In this document: positions 25,456-34,955 of the stretch, piece by piece
How the letters are laid out: every line of letters begins with the position of its first letter
Numbering within the stretch: position 1 is the stretch's first letter
NCBI RefSeq assembly: GCF_000003605.2
Contig: NW_003157691.1
Span: forward strand, 1 to 34,955
Length of the DNA stretch: 34,955 bases
From: Saccoglossus kowalevskii
Lineage: Eukaryota > Hemichordata > Enteropneusta > Harrimaniidae
Direction of reading: 5' to 3'
Made by a program: the position numbers and the translations under genes
Notes under the pieces: generated by a model
Told to the model about the DNA's origin: nothing
Seen by the model: the letters and a program-made list of their open reading frames with translations, nothing else
Database searches by the model: none

Positions 25456-26075
25456 CATATGAACAAGATGGTGACTTTGGTTGTGCCACGCATAATATAT
25501 ATCAGATATATGGGTCTCATATAAACAAGATGGTGACTTTGGTTGTGCCACGCATAATATATATCAGATATATGGGTCTCATATAAACAAGATGGTGGCT
25601 TTGGTTGTGCCTTGCATAATATATATCAGATATATGGGTCTCATATAAACAAGATGGTGGCTTTGGTTGTGTCACGCATAATATGTATCAGATATATGGG
25701 TCTCATATAAACAAGATGGTGACTTTGGTTGTGCCACGCATAATATATATCAGATATATGGGTCTCATATGAACAAGATGGTGACTTTGGTTGTGCCACG
25801 CATAATATATATCAGATATATGGGTCTCATATAAACAAGATGGTGACTTTGGTTGTGCCACGCATAATATATATCAGATATATGGGTCTCATATAAACAA
25901 GATGGTGGCTTTGGTTGTGCCACGCATAATATATATCAGATATATGGGTCTCATATAAACAAGATGGTGGCTTTGGTTGTGTCACGCATAATATGTATCA
26001 GATATATGGGTCTCATATAAACAAGATGGTGGCTTTGGTTGTGCCACGCATAATATATATCAGATATATGGGTCT
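25456..26075 (+). repeat. 310-bp (five-monomer) tandem unit
   Basis: The CATATGAAC marker at 25456 recurs at 25766, exactly five 62-bp monomers later, with the same order of variants between (GTGAC, GTGAC, GTGGC, GTGGC with ATGTATCAG, GTGAC). One copy has TGCCTTGCAT near 25609. The same 310-bp spacing is seen between 21515 and 21825. Confidence 0.8.
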
Positions 26076-26939
26076 CATATAAACAAGATGGTGACTTTGG
26101 TTGTGTCACGCATAATATATATCAGATATATGGGTCTCATATAAACAAGATGGCGGCTTTGGTTGTGTCACGCATAATATATATCAGATATATGGGTCTC
26201 ATATAAACAAGATGGTGGCTTTGGTTGTGTCACGCATAATATATATCAGATATATGGGTCTCATATAAACAAGATGGTGGCTTTGATTGTGTCACGCATA
26301 ATATATATCAGATATATGGGTCTCATATAAACAAGATGGTGACTTTGGTTGTGTCATGCATAATATATATCAGATATATGGGTCTCATATAAACAAGATG
26401 GTGGCTTTGGTTGTGTCACGCATAATATATATCAGATATATAGGTCTCATATATACAAGATGGTGGCTTTGATTGTGTCACGCATAATATATATCAGATA
26501 TATGGGTCTCATATAAACAAGATGGTGACTTTGGTTGTGTCATGCATAATATATATCAGATATATGGGTCTCATATAAACAAGATGGTGGCTTTGGTTGT
26601 GTCACGCATAATATGTATCAGATATATGGGTCTCATATAAACAAGATGGCGACTTTGGGTTGTGTCACGCATAATATATATCAGATATATGGGTCTCATA
26701 TAAACAAGATGGTGGCTTTGGTTGTGCCACGCATAATATATATCAGATATATGGGTCTGTATAAACAAGATGGCGACTTTGGTTGTGCCACGCATAATAT
26801 GTATCAGATATATGGGTCTCATATAAACAAGATTGCGACTTTGGTTGTGCCACGCATAATATATATCAGATATATGGGTCTCATATAAACAAGATTGCGA
26901 CTTTGGTTGTGCCACGCATAATATATATCAGATATATGG

Positions 26940-27640
26940 GTCTCATATGAACAAGATGGTGGCTTTTGTTGTGTCACGCATAATATATATCAGATATATG
27001 GGTCTCATATAAACAAGATGGTGGCTTTGGTTGTGTCACGCATAATATATTCAGATATATGGGTCTCATGTAAACAAGATGGTGGCTTTGGTTGTGTCAC
27101 GCATAATATATATCAGATATATGGGTCTCATATAAACAAGATGGTGGCTTTGGTTGTGTCACGCATAATATATATCAGATATATGGGTCTCATATAAACA
27201 AGATGGTGACTTTGGTTGTGCCACGCATAATATATATCAGATATATGGGTCTCATATGAACAAGATGGTGGCTTTGGTTGTGCCACGCATAATATATATC
27301 AGATATATGGGTCTCATATAAACAAGATGGTGGCTTTGGTTGTGTCACGCATAATATATATCAGATATATGGGTCTCATATAAACAAGATGGTGACTTTG
27401 GTTGTGTCACGCATAATATATATCAGATATATGGGTCTCATATAAACAAGATGGTGACTTTGGTTGTGCCACGCATAATATATATCAGATATATGGGTCT
27501 CATATAAACAAGATGGTGGCTTTGGTTGTGCCACGCATAATATATATCAGATATATGGGTCTCATATAAACAAGATGGTGGCTTTGGTTGTGCCACGCAT
27601 AATATATGTATCAGATATATGGGTCTCATATAAACAAGAT
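26940..27640 (+). repeat. block copied at about 28805-29505
   Basis: Matches about 28805-29505 at offset 1,865. Shared markers are CATATGAAC followed by an ATATTCAG monomer (27039 and 28904) and a CATGTAAAC monomer. Private changes are GGCTTTTGTTG near 26964 and CATATTAAC near 28995. Confidence 0.75.
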
Positions 27641-30600
27641 GGTGGCTTTGGTTGTGTCACGCATAATATATATCAGATATATGGGTCTCATATAAACAAG
27701 ATGGTGGCTTTGGTTGTGTCACGCATAATATATATCAGATATATGGGTCTCATATAAACAAGATGGTGGCTTTGGTTGTGTCACGCATAATATATATCAG
27801 ATATATGGGTCTCATATAAACAAGATGGTGACTTTGGTTGTGCCACGCATAATATATATCAGATATATGGGTCTCATATAAACAAGATGGTGGCTTTGGT
27901 TGTGCCACGCATAATATATATAAGATATATGGGTCTCATATAAACAAGATGGTGGCTTTGGTTGTGCCACGCATAATATATGTATCAGATATATGGGTCT
28001 CATATAAACAAGACTGCGACTTTGGTTGTGCCACGCATAATATATATCAGATATATGGGTCTCATATAAACAAGATGGTGGCTTTGGTTGTGTTACGCAT
28101 AATATATATCAGATATATGGGTCTCATATAAACAAGATGGCGACTTTGGTTGTGCCACGCATAATATATATCAGATATATGGGTCTTGTATAAACAAGAT
28201 GGTGGCTTTGGTTGTGCCACGCATAATATATGTATCAGATATATGGGTCTCATATAAACAAGATGGTGGCTTTGGTTGTGTCACGCATAATATATATCAG
28301 ATATATGGGTCTCATATAAACAAGATGGTGGCTTTGGTTGTGCCACGCATAATATATATCAGATATATGGGTCTCATATGAACAAGATTGCGACTTTGGT
28401 TGTGCCACGCATAATATATATCAGATATATGGGTTTCATATAAACAAGATGGTGACTTTGGTTGTGTCACGCATAATATATATCAGATATATGGGTCTCA
28501 TATAAACAAGATGGTGGCTTTGGTTGTGCCACGCATAATATATATCAGATATATGGGTCTTGTATAAACAAGATGGCGACTTTGGTTGTGCCACGCATAA
28601 TATGTATCAGATATATGGGTCTCATATAAACAAGATTGCGACTTTGGTTGTGCCACGCATAATATATATCAGATATATGGGTCTCATATAAACAAGATGG
28701 CGACTTTGGTTGTGCCACGCATAATATGTATCAGATATATGGGTCTCATATAAACAACATTGCGACTTTGGTTGTGCCACGCATAATATATATCAGATAT
28801 ATGGGTCTCATATGAACAAGATGGTGGCTTTGGTTGTGTCACGCATAATATATATCAGATATATGGGTCTCATATAAACAAGATGGTGGCTTTGGTTGTG
28901 TCACGCATAATATATTCAGATATATGGGTCTCATGTAAACAAGATGGTGGCTTTGGTTGTGTCACGCATAATATATATCAGATATATGGGTCTCATATTA
29001 ACAAGATGGTGGCTTTGGTTGTGTCACGCATAATATATATCAGATATATGGGTCTCATATAAACAAGATGGTGACTTTGGTTGTGCCACGCATAATATAT
29101 ATCAGATATATGGGTCTCATATGAACAAGATGGTGGCTTTGGTTGTGCCACGCATAATATATATCAGATATATGGGTCTCATATAAACAAGATGGTGGCT
29201 TTGGTTGTGTCACGCATAATATATATCAGATATATGGGTCTCATATAAACAAGATGGTGACTTTGGTTGTGTCACGCATAATATATATCAGATATATGGG
29301 TCTCATATAAACAAGATGGTGACTTTGGTTGTGCCACGCATAATATATATCAGATATATGGGTCTCATATAAACAAGATGGTGGCTTTGGTTGTGCCACG
29401 CATAATATATATCAGATATATGGGTCTCATATAAACAAGATGGTGGCTTTGGTTGTGCCACGCATAATATATGTATCAGATATATGGGTCTCATATAAAC
29501 AAGATGGTGGCTTTGGTTGTGTCACGCATAATATATATATCAGATATATGGGTCTCATATAAACAAGATGGTGGCTTTGGTTGTGTCACGCATAATATAT
29601 ATCAGATATATGGGTCTCATATAAACAAGATGGTGGCTTTGGTTGTGTCACGCATAATATATATCAGATATATGGGTCTCATATAAACAAGATGGTGACT
29701 TTGGTTGTGCCACGCATAATATATATCAGATATATGGGTCTCATATAAACAAGATGGTGGCTTTGGTTGTGCCACGCATAATATATATCAGATATATGGG
29801 TCTCATATAAACAAGATGGTGGCTTTGGTTGTGCCACGCATAATATATGTATCAGATATATGGGTCTCATATAAACAAGATTGCGACTTTGGTTGTGCCA
29901 CGCATAATATATATCAGATATATGGGTCTCATATAAACAAGATGGTGGCTTTGGTTGTGTCACGCATAATATATATCAGATATATGGGTCTCATATAAAC
30001 AAGATGGCGACTTTGGTTGTGCCACGCATAATATATATCAGATATATGGGTCTTGTATAAACAAGATGGTGGCTTTGGTTGTGCCACGACTAATATATGT
30101 ATCAGATATATGGGTCTCATATAAACAAGATGGTGGCTTTGGTTGTGCCACGCATACTATATATCAGATATATGGGTCTCATATAAACAAGATGGTGGCT
30201 TTGGTTGTGCCACGCATAATATATATCAGATATATGGGTCTCATATAAACAAGATGGTGACTTTGGTTGTGCCACGCATAATATATATCAGATATATGGG
30301 TCTCATATAAACAAGATGGCGACTTTGGTTGTGCCACGCATAATATATATCAGATATATGGGTCTCATATAAACAAGATGGTGGCTTTGGTTGTGTCACG
30401 CATAATATATATCAGATATATGGGTCTCATGTAAACAGATGGTGACTTTGGTTGTGCCACGCATATATATATCAGATATATGGGTCTCATATAAACAAAA
30501 TGGTGGCTTTGGTTGTGTCACGCATAATATATATCAGATATATGGGTCTCATATAAACAAGATGGTGACTTTGGTTGTGTCACGCATAATATATATCAGA

Positions 30601-32358
30601 TATATGGGTCTCATATAAACAAGATGGTGACTTTGGTTGTGCCACGCATAATATATATCAGATATATGGGTCTCATATAAACAAGATGGTGACTTTGGTT
30701 GTGCCACGCATAATATATATCAAATATATGGGTCTCATATAAACAAGATGGTGGCTTTGGTTGTGTCACGCATAATATATATATCACATATATGGGTCTC
30801 ATATAAACAAGATGGTGACTTTGGTTGTGTCACGCATAATATGTATCAGATATATGGGTCTCATATAAACAAGATGGTGACTTTGGTTGTGCCACGCATA
30901 ATATATATATCAGATATATGGGTCTCATATAAACAAGATTGCGACTTTGGTTGTGTCACGCATAATATGTATCAGATATATGGGTCTCATATAAACAAGA
31001 TGGTGACTTTGGTTGTGCCACGCATAATATATATATCAGATATATGGGTCTCATATAAACAAGATTGCGACTTTGGTTGTGCCACGCATAATATATATCA
31101 GATATATGGGTCTCATATAAACAAGATGGTGACTTTGGTTGTGCCACGCATAATATATATATCAGATATATGGGTCTCATATAAACAAGATTGCGACTTT
31201 GGTTGTGCCACGCATAATATATATCAGATATATGGGTCTCATATAAACAAGATGGCGGCTTTGGTTGTGTCACGCATAATATATATCAGATATATGGGTC
31301 TCATATAAACAAGATGGTGGCTTTGGTTGTGTCACGCATAATATGTATCAGATATATGGGTCTCATATAAACAAGATGGCGGCTTTGGTTGTGTCACGCA
31401 TAATATATATCAGATATATGGGTCTCATATAAACAAGATGGTGGCTTTGGTTGTGTCACGCATAATATATATCAGATATATGGGTCTCATATAAACAAGA
31501 TGGTGGCTTTGGTTGTGTCACGCATAATATATATATCAGATATATGGGTCTCATATAAACAAGATGGTGGCTTTGGTTGTGTCACGCATAATATGTATCA
31601 GATATATGGGTCTCATATAAACAAGATGGCGGCTTTGGTTGTGTCACGCATAATATATATCAGATATATGGGTCTCATATAAACAAGATGGTGACTTTGG
31701 TTGTGTCACGCATAATATATATCAGATATATGGGTCTCATATAAACAAGATGGTGGCTTTGGTTGTGCCACGCATAATATATGTATCAGATATATGGGTC
31801 TCATATAAACAAGATGGCGGCTTTGGTTGTGTCACGCATAATATATATCAGATATATGGGTCTCATATAAACAAGATGGTGACTTTGGTTGTGCCACGCA
31901 TAATATATATCAGATATATGGGTCTCATATAAACAAGATGGTGGCTTTGGTTGTGCCACGCATAATATATATCAGATATATGGGTCTCATATAAACAAGA
32001 TGGTGGCTTTGGTTGTGCCACGCATAATATACATATATCAGATATATGGGTCTCATATAAACAAGATGGTGGCTTTGGTTGTGCCACGCATAATATATAT
32101 ATATCAGATATATGGGTCTCATATAAACAAGATGGTGGCTTTGGTTGTGCCACGCATAATATATATATATATCAGATATATGGGTCTCATATAAACAAGA
32201 TGGTGGCTTTGGTTGTGCCACGCATAATATATATATATCAGATATATGGGTCTCATATAAACAAGATGGTGGCTTTGGTTGTGCCACGCATAATATATAT
32301 CAGATATATGGGTCTCGTATAAACAAGATGGCGACTTTGGTTGTGCCACGCATAATAT

Positions 32359-32365
32359 ATATCAG
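32359..32365 (+). other. empty insertion site matching the MITE (copy 3)
   Basis: Single ATATCAG in an intact monomer in the 31-33-kb copy of the block, 26,934 bp from the site at 5425. The flanking monomer order again equals that around the occupied site. Confidence 0.8.
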
Positions 32366-32819
32366 ATATATGGGTCTCATATAAACAAGATGGTGACTTT
32401 GGTTGTGCCACGCATAATATATATCAGATATATGGGTCTCATATAAACAAGATGGTGACTTTGGTTGTGTCACGCATAATATATATCAGATATATGGGTC
32501 TCATATAAACAAGATGGTGGCTTTGGTTGTGCCACGCATAATATATATCAGATATATGGGTCTCATGTAAACAAGATGGTGGCTTTGGTTGTGTCACGCA
32601 TAATATATATCAGATATATGGGTCTCATATAAACAAGATGGTGACTTTGGTTGTGCCACGCATAATATATATCAGATATATGGGTCTCATATAAACAAGA
32701 TGGCGACTTTGGTTGTGCCACGCATAATATATATCAGATATATGGGTCTCATATAAACAAGATGGCGACTTTGGTTGTGCCACGCATAATATATATCAGA
32801 TATATGGGTCTCATATAAA

Positions 32820-34414
32820 CAAGATGGCGACTTTGGTTGTGCCACGCATAATATGTATCAGATATATGGGTCTCATATAAACAAGATTGCGACTTTGGTT
32901 GTGCCACGCATAATATATATCAGATATATGGGTCTCATATGAACAAGATGGTGGCTTTGGTTGTGTCACGCATAATATATATCAGATATATGGGTCTCAT
33001 ATAAACAAGATGGTGGCTTTGGTTGTGTCACGCATAATATATTCAGATATATGGGTCTCATGTAAACAAGATGGTGGCTTTGGTTGTGTCACGCATAATA
33101 TATATCAGATATATGGGTCTCATATAAACAAGATGGTGGCTTTGGTTGTGTCACGCATAATATATATCAGATATATGGGTCTCATATAAACAAGATGGTG
33201 ACTTTGGTTGTGCCACGCATAATATATATCAGATATATGGGTCTCATATGAACAAGATGGTGGCTTTGGTTGTGCCACGCATAATATATATCAGATATAT
33301 GGGTCTCATATAAACAAGATGGTGGCTTTGGTTGTGTCACGCATAATATATATCAGATATATGGGTCTCATATAAACAAGATGGTGACTTTGGTTGTGTC
33401 ACGCATAATATATATCAGATATATGGGTCTCATATAAACAAGATGGTGACTTTGGTTGTGCCACGCATAATATATATCAGATATATGGGTCTCATATAAA
33501 CAAGATGGTGACTTTGGTTGTGCCACGCATAATATATATCAGATATATGGGTCTCATATAAACAAGATGGTGGCTTTGGTTGTGCCACGCATAATATATA
33601 TCAGATATATGGGTCTGTATAAACAAGATGGCGACTTTGGTTGTGCCACGCATAATATGTATCAGATATATGGGTCTCATATAAACAAGATTGCGACTTT
33701 GGTTGTGCCACGCATAATATATATCAGATATATGGGTCTCATATAAACAAGATGGCGACTTTGGTTGTGCCACGCATAATATGTATCAGATATATGGGTC
33801 TCATATAAACAAGATTGCGACTTTGGTTGTGCCACGCATAATATATATCAGATATATGGGTCTCATATGAACAAGATGGTGGCTTTGGTTGTGTCACGCA
33901 TAATATATATCAGATATATGGGTCTCATATAAACAAGATGGTGGCTTTGGTTGTGTCACGCATAATATATTCAGATATATGGGTCTCATGTAAACAAGAT
34001 GGTGGCTTTGGTTGTGTCACGCATAATATATATCAGATATATGGGTCTCATATAAACAAGATGGTGGCTTTGGTTGTGTCACGCATAATATATATCAGAT
34101 ATATGGGTCTCATATAAACAAGATGGTGACTTTGGTTGTGCCACGCATAATATATATCAGATATATGGGTCTCATATGAACAAGATGGTGGCTTTGGTTG
34201 TGCCACGCATAATATATATCAGATATATGGGTCTCATATAAACAAGATGGTGGCTTTGGTTGTGTCACGCATAATATATATCAGATATATGGGTCTCATA
34301 TAAACAAGATGGTGACTTTGGTTGTGTCACGCATAATATATATCAGATATATGGGTCTCATATAAACAAGATGGTGACGTTGGTTGTGCCACGCATAATA
34401 TATATCAGATATAT
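32820..34414 (+). repeat. 928-bp tandem unit
   Basis: A unit of about 15 monomers is present as 32820-33747 and, incompletely, 33748-34414. Shared markers at 928-bp spacing are ATGTATCAG with GATTGCGAC, CATATGAAC, and the shortened ATATTCAG (33031 and 33959). The second copy stops matching near 34414, just before the stretch that leads into the second MITE. A private change, GTGACGTTGG, is near 34375. Confidence 0.8.
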
Positions 34415-34591
34415 GGGTCTCATATAAACAAGATGGTGGCTTTGGTTGTGCCACGCATAATATATATATATCAGATATATGGGTCTCATATAAACAAGAT
34501 GGTGGCTTTGGTTGTGCCACGCATAATATATATCAGATATATGGGTCTCGTATAAACAAGATGGCGACTTTGGTTGTGCCACACATAATTT

Positions 34592-34598
34592 ATATCAG
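34592..34598 (+). repeat. target site duplication, left copy, second MITE
   Basis: ATATCAG directly before the second element. The monomer carries the same two private changes (CACATAAT and ATTTATATCAG) as the one at 8220-8237. The right copy lies beyond the window. Confidence 0.85.
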
Positions 34599-34955
34599 CA
34601 GAGGTACATTACTTGGGGTTTGCAACTATGGTGACATGATACCAAGATCCCGTTTCAATCTCGTTCTCGCATAAGCGTTCCAACTCAGAAAAATTTGAAT
34701 GCGCATGCCCGAGGTAACTAGGATACTGGAATGTCCAGGTGGATCAAAATAGCTGCTCACAATATAACTGATTACGATAACTATATTTTCTGTACATTTT
34801 CAATGTATTACATTTTTTCACTATGAATGTGGTAATACATGTTTTATTATTTTATTACAAACCGCCTATCTCATGTCAGAAGGTCGTAGCACCAGTCTCG
34901 CTATCTACGAGATGAGACTTGAATGGGATCTTGAAGTGATGTCACCATACAGTAC
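34599..34955. mobile_element. second copy of the 392-bp MITE, cut by the window end
   Basis: Bases 34599-34955 align without gaps to 8238-8594 and differ at one position (G at 34721, C at 8360). The last 35 bp, including the right terminal repeat, are outside the window. The left flank is shared for about three monomers, apart from a two-base AT length difference near 34461. The copy therefore arose by duplication of satellite plus element, not by a fresh insertion. Confidence 0.93.

Larger units (their letters stand above)
8630..34598 (+). repeat. 62-bp satellite array, main segment
   Basis: About 26 kb of the same satellite in the same orientation and phase as the left segment, with no unrelated insertion until 34599. 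It resumes in the middle of the monomer disrupted by the element. Rare single-monomer changes include a missing base pair of the AT core (ATATTCAG near 12491, 27039, 28904, 33031 and 33959). Others are GGGTCTGTATAAAC near 26755 and 33613, a CATGTAAAACAAG insertion near 25206 and GTAAACAGATGG near 30431. These variants recur in blocks, showing that the array evolves by copying multi-monomer segments. Confidence 0.98.

Noticed and set aside
1-34598. CENP-B box or telomere-type repeat that would mark a centromere or telomere
   Set aside because: The consensus monomer has no TTCG....A..CGGG pattern and no TTAGGG-like tandem. Chromosomal location cannot be told from the sequence.
34599-34955. Independent second insertion of the same element
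   Set aside because: Same target base, same private flank mutations and one difference in 357 bases; duplication is far simpler.

Overview
This window is almost entirely satellite DNA. One AT-rich monomer of about 62 bp is repeated head-to-tail, always in the same orientation, roughly 550 times from the first base to position 34598. I see no protein-coding gene, tRNA, rRNA or CRISPR array. Every open reading frame on either strand is the same monomer read through in different frames. A long homogeneous satellite with mixed higher-order repeats and an embedded non-autonomous DNA transposon points to a eukaryotic nuclear genome, most likely heterochromatin in a long-read assembly. The sequence does not tell me the species. 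Apparent CpG decay suggests a host with germline cytosine methylation.

Layout: (1) 1-8237, satellite. (2) 8238-8629, a 392-bp foldback element with 28-bp perfect terminal inverted repeats and a 7-bp target duplication (ATATCAG), i.e. a MITE. (3) 8630-34598, satellite. (4) 34599-34955, a second copy of the same element, cut by the window end after 357 of 392 bases. The two element copies share the same flanking private mutations and differ at one base (C at 8360, G at 34721). They therefore come from one insertion that was later copied with its flank, 26,361 bp apart. Unoccupied versions of the same insertion site are present at 5425-5431, 17386-17392 and 32359-32365 and confirm the element ends.

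The satellite is a patchwork of copied blocks rather than one regular higher-order repeat. Shared rare variants show block copies at offsets such as 820/884, 624, 928, 1865, 8382, 9184, 9190, 11479, 11961, 16965, 23554 and 26934 bp. Monomers vary at a few positions: TGT/TGC before CAC, GG/GA and CG/TG in the GATGGYGRC segment, CA/CG/TG before TATAAAC, and the length of an internal AT run. Each monomer carries two short overlapping palindromes and forkhead-like ATAAACAA. A subset carries AAGATGGCGGC, which matches the YY1 consensus. The most useful observations are the dated transposon insertion with its empty sites, the CpG three-state decay, the block-copy history and the periodic YY1-like motif. 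I see no evidence of an unknown enzymatic or defence system.
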